A stretch of 64,000 bases of DNA from Phil1 sp040767925 (GCA_040767925.1 JAXGNN010000001.1:992001-1056000), one strand, 5' to 3'; positions 44,332 to 53,450 are shown, counted from the first letter of the stretch. Numbers and translations: made by a program. The notes: generated by a model from the sequence alone, not told the origin.

Positions 44332-44930
44332 TCGTCACCCCCCACAGGAGCCGTGAATGTCGGCTCGTAAACCTGTGTGTACCAGCCTGTGATGACAGAT
44401 GCCGGAACGCTTGTGTCGTCTTCATTGACCTCTGCTTTCCACGGGTGTTTTCCGGTGCTGTCCGGTTTATTGCGCCGATAGAACGTACCTTCGATGGTTG
44501 GCGTGGAAAAGGTGATGCTGTCGCCCTTCGTCTGTAGGTTGGTCGCCGGGATACCGAATACGACGCGGTAAAGCCAGAAGTAGCGGTATTTTCCGTTGGA
44601 TTTCTTTGCGCGGAATCCGATAGCAACAGGAGCACCGCCATCCTCACCTCCAGATACCACAACGTGGTTGTCGTCAATCTTTGCCCCGGTCAGGTCCTCG
44701 GCAGCGGTTGTGCCAATGTCATCGACACCGAGGGACAGTTTTCCGGATTTGAATTCCTTCACAACCTCGGCGGGACTGTCGTCGGCATAAAGGGTCGCTT
44801 CCACCAGTTCTACAGACAGATCAGCCTTCATCGCTTTGGCAAGCTGAACGGGAGCGCCATAGGTTTCGGCTCCGTTGGCACCTTCCGTTATCTTTGCATA
44901 ATAGAGCTTATCAAGCCCGATAGTAGCCAT
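44328..44930 (-). CDS. Major tail protein, phi13-type
   Basis: 200 residues. Starts MATIGLDKLYYAKITEG, characteristic of the phi13-family major tail protein of Gram-positive siphophages. Contains ADLSVELVEATLYADDSP and SPTIEGTF-like (STPTIEGTFYRR) segments. Hexamers stack to make the tail tube. GGAGGAATAGAGA before ATG. Confidence 0.88.
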   Translation of the reverse strand: MATIGLDKLYYAKITEGANGAETYGAPVQLAKAMKADLSVELVEATLYADDSPAEVVKEFKSGKLSLGVDDIGTTAAEDLTGAKIDDNHVVVSGGEDGGAPVAIGFRAKKSNGKYRYFWLYRVVFGIPATNLQTKGDSITFSTPTIEGTFYRRNKPDSTGKHPWKAEVNEDDTSVPASVITGWYTQVYEPTFTAPVGGDE

Positions 44931-44933
44931 TCT

Positions 44934-45275
44934 CTATTCCTCCAGTTCGTAATATTTCGCCACATCTATGGCGTAGTGGTGATAGCCGGTATCATCCTCG
45001 TGTCCGATATACCGGCGGTCGGTAATAACAAAATCAGCTTGGAGGAGTATCCTCACAAGCTGATTCTTTCTTTGTAAATAGTTGTTTTTACTGAACAGTG
45101 AAACCCTGACTTCATTTATGTCCGCAAGCGGTTTATTATCTCCGAAAACAGCAAAGGTGTCGTTTAAGGGTGTCAGCACCAAATACTCATCGGGAGGCAC
45201 GCCGCTGAAGACACCTGTTTCGACAGGGATATTTATGGTTTCAAACAGTGCGGTTAATTCGGACAATATACTCAT
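44934..45275 (-). CDS. Tail terminator/completion-type protein
   Basis: 113 residues. Position between the HK97 gp10-like gene and the major tail gene fits the tail-terminator role. It contains VETGVFSGVPPDEYLVLTPL and a final HHYAIDVAKYYE, typical of minor tail-completion proteins of this phage type. The ATG overlaps the upstream stop (ATGA). Confidence 0.7.
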   Translation of the reverse strand: MSILSELTALFETINIPVETGVFSGVPPDEYLVLTPLNDTFAVFGDNKPLADINEVRVSLFSKNNYLQRKNQLVRILLQADFVITDRRYIGHEDDTGYHHYAIDVAKYYELEE

Positions 45276-45703
45276 AGCTTATCAATCTCGCTTTCCAGCT
45301 TGTCGGTCATAGCCTCGATACAAGCGTCTTTTGATTTGCTCTTTGCAGGTTTCAGAAAAGGCTTCGGCGTCTGGCCATGCTTGCCATATTCGAGGATGTT
45401 AGCAATTTTAGCGTTACTGCCGCCATCCGAACGCGGCTCTTTGAAGCCTATCTTCACGTTGAAATTACCATCCCTGTCCTGCTTTGCCGGAGATACGCCA
45501 AGCGCCGATTCGAGCTCACCAGTGGAACGGCTTTCAATCTTCGTGTTTTTACCGACCACAGATGAAAGGTTGCTTTTTACCTTGTCATATACGACTTCGG
45601 CACCAGCTTCAAGAACCTTTGGTATGATTTCGTCGGTTTTTTCAGCAAGCCTTGACACCTTTAGGAGAAAATCCTCCGGCATTTTGAAATCGACCTTAGC
45701 CAT
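45272..45703 (-). CDS. HK97 gp10-like head-tail connector
   Basis: 143 residues from the ATG at 45703, overlapping the upstream gene by 8 nt. Contains EVVYDKVKSNLSSVVGK and NILEYGKHGQTPKPFLKPA; the GKHGQTPKPFL-like segment is the hallmark of HK97 gp10-type neck proteins. Joins head and tail with the two small genes upstream. Confidence 0.85.
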   Translation of the reverse strand: MAKVDFKMPEDFLLKVSRLAEKTDEIIPKVLEAGAEVVYDKVKSNLSSVVGKNTKIESRSTGELESALGVSPAKQDRDGNFNVKIGFKEPRSDGGSNAKIANILEYGKHGQTPKPFLKPAKSKSKDACIEAMTDKLESEIDKL

Positions 45704-46049
45704 CAGCGCACACCGCCAATACTTCAAGATACATTCCACGGCCCTTTACATTTTCAACCGAGTATATGTTGTAGCGTTTGCCTTCACAGGCAATAACGTG
45801 GCGGCTGTTAAGTTCGAAGCCCGGTATGGAGCGTAAGCGGAACAAGGCGTTAACTTCACTGCTCTGAGACATATTACGCCACTTTTCTGTGGAGTTTTTC
45901 TGTTCAAAATATGCTCTGACCGAAGCAAGAACTGTGTCCCCGTGATTTACAAAGCCATCAGCGTCCTTGACCGGTTCTGCTGATATGATGTCGATGAAGG
46001 AGTTCATCTTACCAAAACTCATATTTGAAACCCCGCTTTCAATTTTCAT
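45696..46049 (-). CDS. Head closure protein (head-tail joining)
   Basis: 117 residues from the ATG at 46049 that overlaps the previous stop (ATGA). Contains FIDIISAEPVKDADGFVNHG, ASVRAYFEQKNS and RYNIYSVENVKGRGMYLEV, the usual pattern of phage head-tail joining proteins (SPP1 gp16/HK97 gp9 group). Confidence 0.82.
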   Translation of the reverse strand: MKIESGVSNMSFGKMNSFIDIISAEPVKDADGFVNHGDTVLASVRAYFEQKNSTEKWRNMSQSSEVNALFRLRSIPGFELNSRHVIACEGKRYNIYSVENVKGRGMYLEVLAVCADG

Positions 46050-46354
46050 ACCTTCCAATCCCGGTCGAGTCTTAGAAGGAGGTTGACCGTATTCCACACC
46101 TGCTGTCCGGCCTGCACATTGTCGGCAAAAAAGCCGCCCGTGCTGCCGTCCCTTGATTCATAGAAGTGGGACGACAGCATGATGACGGCCTGCTCTGTAG
46201 TAGGCGGCATCAGATGATCTGTGTAGTAGTTTTCTGTGAGATGCTGATAACTTTCGGCGTATTTAACTGCGGCGGTGATGTACAGTTGAAGGAGTTCATC
46301 GTCCGCCGTGTGTTCAAGGATGAGATTTGCCTTTACTTTAGCAAGCAGCGTCAT
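46046..46354 (-). CDS. Head-tail connector, gp6-like
   Basis: 102 residues. Helical protein of the phage_connect_1 / HK97 gp6 type: KANLILEHTADDELLQLYIT, AAVKYAESYQHL, then QAVIMLSSHFYESRDG. It forms the first adaptor ring under the portal. Confidence 0.87.
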   Translation of the reverse strand: MTLLAKVKANLILEHTADDELLQLYITAAVKYAESYQHLTENYYTDHLMPPTTEQAVIMLSSHFYESRDGSTGGFFADNVQAGQQVWNTVNLLLRLDRDWKV

Positions 46355-46372
46355 ACCGCCACCGTCCTTTCC

Positions 46373-46996
46373 TTATTCTTCTTCCGGTTCTACGATTACG
46401 ACATTGAAGGTTTCTTCGAGATAGCCGGAAGCCCACAGGGTGAATGTCTTCGGCGTATTAATGATTTCATCGCATTTGAGCCACATGACAATATCCCCGG
46501 CTGAACCGCCGACAGCAGTAGCTTCTGTAGCATCAGCGGATGTAAGCTGAGAGCCGTTGTATTTGACTGCAGTAATATCCGGTAGTCCCGTAGTGATGAG
46601 CATTCCAACCCACTTGTGCGTACCTTGTGCCGAGTTAGAACTTGGGAAAGCAATCAGCTCCGATACGGGGACCGCAACGGTAATAACACCATTCTCAATG
46701 GTGATCGCCGTAACCTTACTTTGGTTGGTGATTAGATCCTCGCCACTGGGTGTGGGGATTTTAGAAACCGATACATTCCATGCATCCGGAGTCATAAGAC
46801 CTGCATCTTTTAGCTTGAGCAGCAGAGTGTTGAAATCGTCCTTGACTCCAGCTACGGTAGTAGCTGTGCTGGTTGCTTGGTTATTTGCAGAAGGAAGCCC
46901 CGTCACCGAGGCTCCCTCCTTTACTTCCAGCACCCCGCCGATGACGGTCTTTTCGCCGCCCTGTTCGGTGTAGTTTTTTGCGTTATACTCGCTCAT
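46373..46996 (-). CDS. Head fibre-like protein
   Basis: 207 residues. The N-terminus NAKNYTEQGGEKTVIGGVLE is shared by many proteins annotated as phage head fibre proteins. A central helical stretch (VKDDFNTLLLKLKDAGLM) precedes a beta-rich C-terminal domain. It lies between the capsid gene and the connectors, consistent with a capsid decoration. AAGGAGGATGCGAT before ATG. Confidence 0.7.
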   Translation of the reverse strand: MSEYNAKNYTEQGGEKTVIGGVLEVKEGASVTGLPSANNQATSTATTVAGVKDDFNTLLLKLKDAGLMTPDAWNVSVSKIPTPSGEDLITNQSKVTAITIENGVITVAVPVSELIAFPSSNSAQGTHKWVGMLITTGLPDITAVKYNGSQLTSADATEATAVGGSAGDIVMWLKCDEIINTPKTFTLWASGYLEETFNVVIVEPEEE

Positions 46997-47008
46997 ATCG
47001 CATCCTCC

Positions 47009-48205
47009 TTAGGCCTTCTGCTGGAGTACCTTAATAGCCTCCGGCAGAACCAGCTTGCCGTCCACGCGCTGGGTAGCCATGAAGCCAACCTGACCCGTGG
47101 TAGCAAACAGCTCGTTCAGACGCTTGAAGCTGCGCCCCTGACGGTCGGCAATCCAGTAATAACCGAAGTCGCCGAATGCTATAGTCTTTGCGCCCGCCGC
47201 GATGGTGGGAACATAGGCAGAGGTGAACACAGGGCGGTTGAGGATGGTATCGGGAGTACCGGCGGTCAGCGAGGGCTGCCACAGATACTGACCCTGACCG
47301 TCCTTCAGCTTGCGAATTGCTTTGACGGTGGCATCGTTCATGATGAACACAGCCTTCTTGCGATACGGAGATTTCAGAGAGTAGAAGAGGTCGATAACCT
47401 CATCCACAGTGATGGCGGTCGCGCCTGCGGTGGTCGCGCCAACCTGTGCGCCGCCGGAAGCCGCGAAGATGCCGGTAGGCTTGCCGGAGCTGTCGCCCAC
47501 GAAGAACGCTTCCTCTTCCTTGCTGCCCATACGACGGGCGAACTCGGTGGAGATGTAGCTCTGCAGGTCGAAAACGCTGTCGTTCAGAAGCTCATCGGAA
47601 ACCTTGATAAAGGTGCCGAGCTTGTACGCGCCGATAGAGGTCTGCCCGAACACCTCATCGCTTTCGGGATACAGCTCCTCCTCGTCAAGCCAAGAAGCCG
47701 AGCCGTGGGTGGTAACAACAGGGATTTTGCGGTCGCCGGAGCTGGTCTGGATGATTTTGGCGAGCTTACGGAAGATGTTCTCTTCCTCCAGTGCCATGAC
47801 GAGCGTATGCTCGAACTCGTCAGGGACGAGGTAACCGCCCTCGTTGTCGGTGCCTTCCTTCAGAGCGTTCATGACATCGTAGTGCGGATTCTTGGAACGC
47901 ATCACATTCCAGAACGCCTTGCGGTATTCATCGGAAGCTCTGCCGGTCTTGTCCTCCGCAGTGCCGATACCGGGCTTTGCGGTAATGGGAGAGCTGGTGG
48001 GCTGTGCCATCGCAGCGTCACGCGCCACGCGGTCTTCCTCGATGGCAATCTGGTGCGCCATCGCATCCACATCGGCGAGCATTTTGTCATAGGTGGCGTT
48101 GTCCTCTGCGGACAGAACACCATCTTTGGCACGGGTGTCGAGGAATGCCTTTGCCGCGTCCCATGCCTTTGCGCGTTTTTCACGCATTTCGAGTACCTTT
48201 TTCAT
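47009..48205 (-). CDS. Major capsid protein, HK97 fold
   Basis: 398 residues from the ATG at 48205 with GGAGGTATTTGACT upstream. The N-terminal helical delta domain (about 1-100, scaffold-like) is probably removed by the adjacent protease. The HK97 core contains GGYLVPDEFEHTLVMALEEEN, ALFSYLKSPYRKKA-like sequence (here LFYSLKSPYRKKAVFIMND) and a final GFMATQRVDGKLVLPEAIK. The order protease-capsid supports this. Confidence 0.95.
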   Translation of the reverse strand: MKKVLEMREKRAKAWDAAKAFLDTRAKDGVLSAEDNATYDKMLADVDAMAHQIAIEEDRVARDAAMAQPTSSPITAKPGIGTAEDKTGRASDEYRKAFWNVMRSKNPHYDVMNALKEGTDNEGGYLVPDEFEHTLVMALEEENIFRKLAKIIQTSSGDRKIPVVTTHGSASWLDEEELYPESDEVFGQTSIGAYKLGTFIKVSDELLNDSVFDLQSYISTEFARRMGSKEEEAFFVGDSSGKPTGIFAASGGAQVGATTAGATAITVDEVIDLFYSLKSPYRKKAVFIMNDATVKAIRKLKDGQGQYLWQPSLTAGTPDTILNRPVFTSAYVPTIAAGAKTIAFGDFGYYWIADRQGRSFKRLNELFATTGQVGFMATQRVDGKLVLPEAIKVLQQKA

Positions 48206-48220
48206 AGTCAAATACCTCCA

Positions 48221-48982
48221 TTAAATGTATTTACGAGCTTGCAGCTTCTGCATAGCCTCGGTGATGGAAACGCCGATAGGCGCATCCGCTTTCGGTTGCT
48301 CCGCCTTCGGAGCGGGTTTGGGTACGAGCTTGTTCATCAGGGAATTAGTGACCGCCCTGCGGCTGAAAGCAAAAACGACATCTTCGGAGTGACTTCGTTT
48401 CGAGTCCTCCAAGATGCCGTCCGCGAAGCCCAGCTCCACAGCCTTATTTGCGTTCATCCAAGTTTCGCCGTCCATGAGGTGAGAGATCTTGGCACGGGAT
48501 TGCCCAGTTTTGATTTCGTAGGCATTGATGATGCTTTCCTTCACCTCGTCCAGCATGGCGATTGCCTTCTGCATTTCCTCGGTGTCGCCGATTGCCACGG
48601 ACATGGGATTGTGAATCATGAGCAGCGCCGTAGGTGCCATGAGCACCTCGGTACCCGCCATAGCGATGACCGACGCGGCGCTTGCCGCCAGACCATCAAT
48701 CTTCACCGTGACATTGCCAGTGTAGTCCATGAGCATGGCGTAAATCTGAGAAGCCGCCACGCAGTCGCCACCGGGAGAGTTAATCCAGACCGTGATGTCG
48801 CCGCTGCCTCCCATAAGCTCGTCCTTGAACATTCGCGGTGTGATTTCATCGTCCCACCAGCTTTCGTCCGCAATGGTGCCATCGAGGTACAGGGTGCGGA
48901 TGCCTGTATCCTCATCGTTGGCCCAATTCCAGAAGTGTGTTTTATCACGCGCCTTTGCGGGACTTCGTTTTACTTTGTCCAT
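48221..48982 (-). CDS. ClpP-like head maturation protease
   Basis: 253 residues from the ATG at 48982 with CGGAGGAAACC upstream. The ClpP-type fold has the GDITVWINSPGGDCVAASQI motif, the nucleophile region GLAASAASVIAMAG and the His-bearing TALLMIHNPMSVAIGD. It processes the capsid N-terminus. Overlaps the portal stop region by 38 nt, which is common for this pair. Confidence 0.93.
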   Translation of the reverse strand: MDKVKRSPAKARDKTHFWNWANDEDTGIRTLYLDGTIADESWWDDEITPRMFKDELMGGSGDITVWINSPGGDCVAASQIYAMLMDYTGNVTVKIDGLAASAASVIAMAGTEVLMAPTALLMIHNPMSVAIGDTEEMQKAIAMLDEVKESIINAYEIKTGQSRAKISHLMDGETWMNANKAVELGFADGILEDSKRSHSEDVVFAFSRRAVTNSLMNKLVPKPAPKAEQPKADAPIGVSITEAMQKLQARKYI

Positions 48983-50240
48983 CTGAGGTTTCCTCCGTTT
49001 CTGTTGTTGTATTTGCAAACGCACCAGCGTCCTGCAGTTTTGTCATTGCGCCGTTGATAAGATAAAGGTCGCCGCCCATTTCTGCGGGGATGCGGTCGAG
49101 ATTTTCAAGCTCTCGTATGTCATTTGCCGACATCCAGCCGTTTTGTCGAGCGGTCGCGTAGCCTGTCATGCGCGATGCGTAGTCGCCGCGAAGCAGTCCG
49201 TCCACATTGAATTTGGTGAATACAGCGCTTTTTTCGCTGTCGAGAAGGAGCGCCTTGTTCATTGCCTGTTCCCAGCGGATGACCCATGGGTCGAGGGTGT
49301 ATTTCACGAATTCCAGCGACTGCTGCTCTATATTAGAAAAGCTCGACTTTTCGAGGTCAGCCAGCATATGCGGCGGCACTCTGAAAATTCGAGCGATTTC
49401 GTTTATCTGGAACTTGCGCGTTTCAAGAAACTGCGCCTGTTCCGGCGATATGGCGATGGGCGTGTATTTCAGCCCTTCCTCCAGCACCGCAATTTTATTG
49501 CTGTTGGAGCTGCCTCCGAAGGTGGACTGCCAGCTTTCCCTGATGCGCTCCGGGTCTTTTATTGTGCCGGGGTGCTCCAGAACGCCGGAGGGAGCCGCGC
49601 CGTTTGCGAAGAACTTAGCTCCGTATTCCTCCGCAGCCATTGCCAAGCCGACTGCGTTTTTAGCCATCGCAATCGGTGAGTAGCCCACAAGTCCGTCGTA
49701 GCCAAGACCCAGCACATGAAGCACATCGCTTGGAGCCAGCACAACCTCCGTTTCTTTTGCCTTGCCGACCTCCGGCGCATCATCGGTGGTTTTTGTGTAG
49801 CGGTAGTAGAGCCGTCCTGCCGAGTCGCGGTCGACCGTCATGCGGTTGGGCATGAGCGGATAGAGCGCCACCACCTCGCCACGCGCATTGCGAATTATCT
49901 GTGCGTAGGCATTGCCGGACAGAAGCAGATGATTCATCATCGTTTCCCGAAAAACGAAGCTCGTCATTTCTGGGTTTGGCTCATCGTGCAGCACCCGCCA
50001 CAGAGGATGTCCGAGATACTTTTCCTTGCTACCGTCCTCGCCGTATCTATATAGGAAAAGCGGTAGTCCGGCGATGGCTTCAGAAAGAATACGAACGCAG
50101 GAATACACGGCAGTCATCTGCATTGCCGTGCGCTCGTTTACCACCTTGCCGGAGGTGGAGCCGCCCCAGAGAAAGCTGGTGCCGCCTCCGAGATTAGTAG
50201 GCTTGTCACGCGCCTTAAATATGCTTTGAAATAGTCCCAT
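48945..50240 (-). CDS. Portal protein, HK97 family
   Basis: 431 residues. Contains TAVYSCVRILSEAIAGLPLF near residue 45, LLLSGNAYAQIIRNARGEVV and APSGVLEHPGTIKDPERIRE, the usual HK97-type portal pattern. The dodecameric portal forms the DNA entry vertex. AAGGAGGTAAAAGCCT before ATG; 14 nt after the large terminase. Confidence 0.94.
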   Translation of the reverse strand: MGLFQSIFKARDKPTNLGGGTSFLWGGSTSGKVVNERTAMQMTAVYSCVRILSEAIAGLPLFLYRYGEDGSKEKYLGHPLWRVLHDEPNPEMTSFVFRETMMNHLLLSGNAYAQIIRNARGEVVALYPLMPNRMTVDRDSAGRLYYRYTKTTDDAPEVGKAKETEVVLAPSDVLHVLGLGYDGLVGYSPIAMAKNAVGLAMAAEEYGAKFFANGAAPSGVLEHPGTIKDPERIRESWQSTFGGSSNSNKIAVLEEGLKYTPIAISPEQAQFLETRKFQINEIARIFRVPPHMLADLEKSSFSNIEQQSLEFVKYTLDPWVIRWEQAMNKALLLDSEKSAVFTKFNVDGLLRGDYASRMTGYATARQNGWMSANDIRELENLDRIPAEMGGDLYLINGAMTKLQDAGAFANTTTETEETSDGQSKTKSRKGA

Positions 50241-50254
50241 AGGCTTTTACCTCC

Positions 50255-51856
50255 TTACCAAATGAGCAGGCCGCGAGTATCGTATACACTCGCACCTGTA
50301 TCGTTACCGCACCGAATTGCACGGTCGAGCGCCATGATTGTGGCGACCGCGCCGTCGATTTTCTCGGTGGATTTCTCCTTGTCGGGCTTGATATTGCCCG
50401 CCGGGTCGGTGCGAATAAAAATGTTATCCATCATCCAGCGCAGCACGGGCTGTCCGCCATGTGCCAGCTTTTCCTCCAGCGTCAGCTTCATGAGCTCCTT
50501 TGTCGGCGGTGACATATCCTTAAAGCCCTGACCGAATGGAACGACAGTAAAGCCCACACCCTCAAGATTCTGTACCATCTGGACAGCACCCCAGCGGTCA
50601 AAGGCAATCTCACGGATGTTATACTTTTCGCCGAGCTGCTCAATGAACTGTTCGATGTAGCCATAGTGAACGACATTGCCTTCCGTGGTTTGCAAGAAGC
50701 CCTGCCGCTCCCAGAGGTCGTAGTTCACATGGTCGCGCTTGACACGCAGGTCGATGTTATCCTCTGGAATCCAGAAGAACGGGAGGATGCTGTATTTGTC
50801 GTCCTCATCGCCGGGCGGGAACACCAGCACGAAGGCCGTGATATCGGTGGAGGACGATAGGTCAAGACCGCCATAACAGACACGCCCTTCGAGGTCGTCG
50901 GGATTTACCGCAAACGCACATTTATCCCACTTATCCATCGGCATCCAGCGTACTGCCTGTTTGACCCATTGGTTGAGCCGTAGCTGCCGGAAGCTGTTCT
51001 CCTCGGCTGGATTCTGCTTTGCACTTTCACAGGCGGATTTGACCTTGTCCAGCCCGACCGTAATGCCAAGCGAAGGATTGACCCTCTTCCACACCTTCTG
51101 GTCAGTCCAATCGTCCTCCTGAGAAGCGCCATATATAACGGGATAAAAGGTCGCATCGTGTTTTCTGCCGTTCAAAATATCCAGTGCCTTCTGATGCACC
51201 TCGTAGCAGATACTGTTTGTGTTGTCTCCGGCGGTGGTGATAAGAAAATACAGCGGCTGCATTCGAGCATCGCCGCTGCCCTTGGTCATGACATCAAACA
51301 GCTTTCGGTTGGGCTGCGTGTGCAGCTCATCGAAAATGACGCCATGCGTGTTAAAGCCGTGCTTGTTTGCCACATCCGCCGATAGCACCTGATAATAACT
51401 GCCGGTCGGCACATAAATGAGCCGTTTCTGTGTTGCCATAATTTTTACCCGCTTCGCCAGTGCCGGGCACATCGTTACCATGTCCTTTGCCACATCAAAG
51501 ACGATGGTCGCCTGTTGCCGGTCAGCAGCACAGCCGTAAACCTCGGCGCGTTCCTCGCCGTCGCCGCAGGTGAGAAGAAGTGCAATCGCTGCCGCCAGCT
51601 CCGACTTGCCATTCTTCTTCGGTATTTCGATGTAAGCGGTATTGAACTGCCGGTAGCCGTTGGGCTTGAGGATACCAAACACATCGCGTATAATGCGCTC
51701 CTGCCAATCGATAAGCTCAAAGGGCTGTCCCGCCCATGTGCCCTTGGTGTGGTACAGAAACTCTATGAAATTAACAGCGTAATCGGCGGCGTCCTTGTCG
51801 TAAACCGAATCACGTGCTTTGAATTTTGTAGGTGTGTATTTCTTTAGCTTGCGCAA
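50255..51856 (-). CDS. Terminase large subunit
   Basis: 533 residues if translation starts at the TTG at 51856 (AGGAGG 8 nt upstream); an in-frame GTG at 51862 is too close to that site. The ATPase domain has Walker A-like IPKKNGKSELAAA, Walker B HGVIFDELHTQ and motif III LITTAGDNTN. The nuclease domain has Asp residues in YGGLDLSSSTDITAF and EIAFDRWGAVQ. It packages DNA through the portal. The small subunit is 11 kb upstream, beyond the accessory cassette. Confidence 0.94.
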   Translation of the reverse strand: MRKLKKYTPTKFKARDSVYDKDAADYAVNFIEFLYHTKGTWAGQPFELIDWQERIIRDVFGILKPNGYRQFNTAYIEIPKKNGKSELAAAIALLLTCGDGEERAEVYGCAADRQQATIVFDVAKDMVTMCPALAKRVKIMATQKRLIYVPTGSYYQVLSADVANKHGFNTHGVIFDELHTQPNRKLFDVMTKGSGDARMQPLYFLITTAGDNTNSICYEVHQKALDILNGRKHDATFYPVIYGASQEDDWTDQKVWKRVNPSLGITVGLDKVKSACESAKQNPAEENSFRQLRLNQWVKQAVRWMPMDKWDKCAFAVNPDDLEGRVCYGGLDLSSSTDITAFVLVFPPGDEDDKYSILPFFWIPEDNIDLRVKRDHVNYDLWERQGFLQTTEGNVVHYGYIEQFIEQLGEKYNIREIAFDRWGAVQMVQNLEGVGFTVVPFGQGFKDMSPPTKELMKLTLEEKLAHGGQPVLRWMMDNIFIRTDPAGNIKPDKEKSTEKIDGAVATIMALDRAIRCGNDTGASVYDTRGLLIW

Positions 51857-51976
51857 TCGCACCGCCTCCTCTCAAAATGACATAAAAAATGACCTGCCAT
51901 CGGCAAGCCTTCAAAATCTATATGTACGAGACACACGCCGTTTCCGGCGCGTCCTATGCTATGCTGTTATCGCTGA

Positions 51977-52207
51977 TTAGTGATTTTCGCCGTGAAGCAG
52001 AATCTCCAGCGCAAGCTGCGTGTCAGGGTCGGCGGGCTTGATGTCCCAGCCTCTGTCATAATTGCACACGATGGCGCCGTTACGCTTGAGCATCAACTTT
52101 GAAATCCTGCCGCCGTCAATGCCGAACTCTTCGCTGGGCTCATCGAACTGCTTCATCCAGTAATGAAAAATGCTGTTGTAAACTTTAAGGCTTCCTTCTC
52201 TCCACAT
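51977..52207 (-). CDS. Small conserved phage protein (DUF7678-like)
   Basis: 76 residues from the ATG at 52207 with AAGGAGGGTGGCACC upstream. Contains NSIFHYWMKQFDEPSEEFGI, GGRISKLMLKRNGAIVCNYD and RGWDIKPADPDTQLALEILL. Similar short proteins are frequent in clostridial phages upstream of terL; the family label is from memory. Function unknown. Confidence 0.6.
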   Translation of the reverse strand: MWREGSLKVYNSIFHYWMKQFDEPSEEFGIDGGRISKLMLKRNGAIVCNYDRGWDIKPADPDTQLALEILLHGENH

Positions 52208-52220
52208 GGTGCCACCCTCC

Positions 52221-52543
52221 TTATGCTCTTGCCACATCGACCAGCCAGCCGACTGTTGGATGCGAAATGCCTGTTGCAAGCTCCAGCCTGAGCTCGTCCT
52301 CGAAAACCATGTGAATGCTCTTGCCGACCTTGACGAACTTCATGCCCTCGCAGTCCGGCAGGCGGTGCGAAGGATGCGAGCCTTGCGCGTCTCGCCGCCG
52401 TAGCTCTTGCCGTCCCATCCGCCGAAGGTAAACTCGATGCTCTCGGCAGTCTTGGTGAAGCAGGCCTCGAAATCCGCTCTGGAAATGGCGATGTGGTTTT
52501 CGTCTATCAGTTTGAAGCTGTGCCTCAATTCGTAGTATGTCAT
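52221..52543 (-). pseudogene. Conserved small phage protein interrupted by a frameshift
   Basis: Start ATG at 52543 (GGAGGCACACCACA upstream). The first frame reads MTYYELRHSFKLIDENHIAI through GGWDGKSYGGETRKARILR and then stops early at 52340. A second frame continues with RLPDCEGMKFVKVGKSIHMV through ISHPTVGWLVDVARA to 52221. The two halves join sensibly if one base is missing around 52361-52376, giving about 107 residues. Either a real mutation or a sequence error. Preceded by promoter block A. Confidence 0.7.
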
Positions 52544-52595
52544 TGTGGTGTGCCTCCGTGTGCTTTATTCCGTCGGGTGTTTTCCCTTCGGTAGT

Positions 52596-52630
52596 GTACA
52601 TATAGCCATAGAAAACACAGGATAGCAAGC
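52596..52630 (-). promoter_or_regulatory. Repeated promoter block, copy A
   Basis: Minus-strand TTGCTA, 17 bp, CTATAT, followed by GTAC; nearly identical to blocks B (54440-54473) and C (59161-59195). Drives the genes from 52543 leftward. Confidence 0.7.
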
Positions 52631-52679
52631 CGTTTCAGCAAGATAAGCTGCAAGAAACCACACAGGTATTTCCTCGCGA

Positions 52680-52695
52680 AATTGTGTAGTTTACA
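52680..52695. promoter_or_regulatory. TTGTGTAG element, copy A
   Basis: AATTGTGTAGTTTACA, lying just after the stop of the zinc-ribbon gene and 50 bp upstream of promoter block A. Copies B and C are palindromic or paired. Confidence 0.55.
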
Positions 52696-52699
52696 GCCG

Positions 52700-52903
52700 T
52701 CAGCGGGCTTGTTCGCAGCGGTGAATCGTGCTCAGAATCGACTCCTGCTCCTCGGCACTGACGCCAATGCTCTCCAGCGCCTCGCGGGTGCCACAGTCCG
52801 GGCAGATAAGCGTTTCATTGTCTGCTCTCGACAGTGCCGGAGCGCCGGAATAGAGCTTTCCGCACTTGGGGCACACGGTCATTTTCGTTACATTCTCCTT
52901 CAT
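52700..52903 (-). CDS. Small zinc-ribbon protein
   Basis: 67 residues from the ATG at 52903 (AAGGAGGAATTGTG upstream), whose first base is the last base of the preceding stop codon (TGATG). One zinc ribbon: MTVCPKCGKLYSGAPALSRA and then TLICPDCGTREALESIGV. The C-terminal helix ends the protein. Coupled to the gamma-glutamylcyclotransferase-like gene. Function unknown. Confidence 0.7.
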   Translation of the reverse strand: MKENVTKMTVCPKCGKLYSGAPALSRADNETLICPDCGTREALESIGVSAEEQESILSTIHRCEQAR

Positions 52904-53367
52904 CACAATTCCTCCTTCGCGCTGTCCTTGCAGGCATCGATGAGTTTCTGCCGGTCGAAACCGAAATCCATATAGCCCTCACAGCAGGTTTCCAGATAAG
53001 CGTTGCTCGGCAAGCCCAGCGGTCTGTCCTCGTGCATGATATATACGAAGCACTGCCGTGTGCGCTGCTTGCCTGTCCTGATGCCGGTGATGGTAACCGG
53101 CAGCTCTTTTTTGTAGTAGAAGCTGGGGTAGCCCTCGTAGCGGTCGAGCCTGTGCTCGTCATCCTCCGTGACCGACCACACGCCAACGGGCACACTCGCG
53201 CCCTCCGTCGGCTCGATGGTGAGGTAGGAGCCGGTCTGACTGCCTTTGAACAGCAGCCGATAATCCTCGATGACCGCCGTTCCGATTATTCTCGCCGTAG
53301 GGCAGCGGTACCGCATCTGCTCGACATTCAGGTTGCTGCCGTAAGCGAGGTAGTATCTCTTATCCAT
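52903..53367 (-). CDS. Gamma-glutamylcyclotransferase-like (AIG2 fold) protein
   Basis: 154 residues. The substrate-binding loop YLAYGSNLNVEQM is at the N-terminus and the catalytic Glu lies in LDRYEGYPSFYYK near residue 80. GGCT-fold enzymes release gamma-glutamyl or related groups as 5-oxoproline or cleave glutamyl-amine bonds. Comparative work on amidoligases predicted that GGCT proteins act with them as the removing enzyme. Here it lies 83 bp downstream of an amidoligase on the same strand, which fits that pairing. Confidence 0.87.
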   Translation of the reverse strand: MDKRYYLAYGSNLNVEQMRYRCPTARIIGTAVIEDYRLLFKGSQTGSYLTIEPTEGASVPVGVWSVTEDDEHRLDRYEGYPSFYYKKELPVTITGIRTGKQRTRQCFVYIMHEDRPLGLPSNAYLETCCEGYMDFGFDRQKLIDACKDSAKEEL

Positions 53368-53450
53368 AAAATCGCATCCTTTCCGAAGTTGCCTTCTACC
53401 ACCTTAAGCCCGCCGTAGCGGGTCAAGGCAGGGCATTTAACCTAAGTCCT

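Noticed and set aside
46877..49057. A 726-codon plus-strand frame across capsid, protease and head fibre genes
   Set aside because: Opposite to unmistakable phage structural genes, with no start signal or recognisable domain.
52221..52628. A 135-codon minus-strand frame from 52628 to 52221 as one intact gene
   Set aside because: Its first half overlaps the promoter block and reads as shadow sequence; only the part after about 52370 belongs to the real, frameshifted gene starting at 52543.
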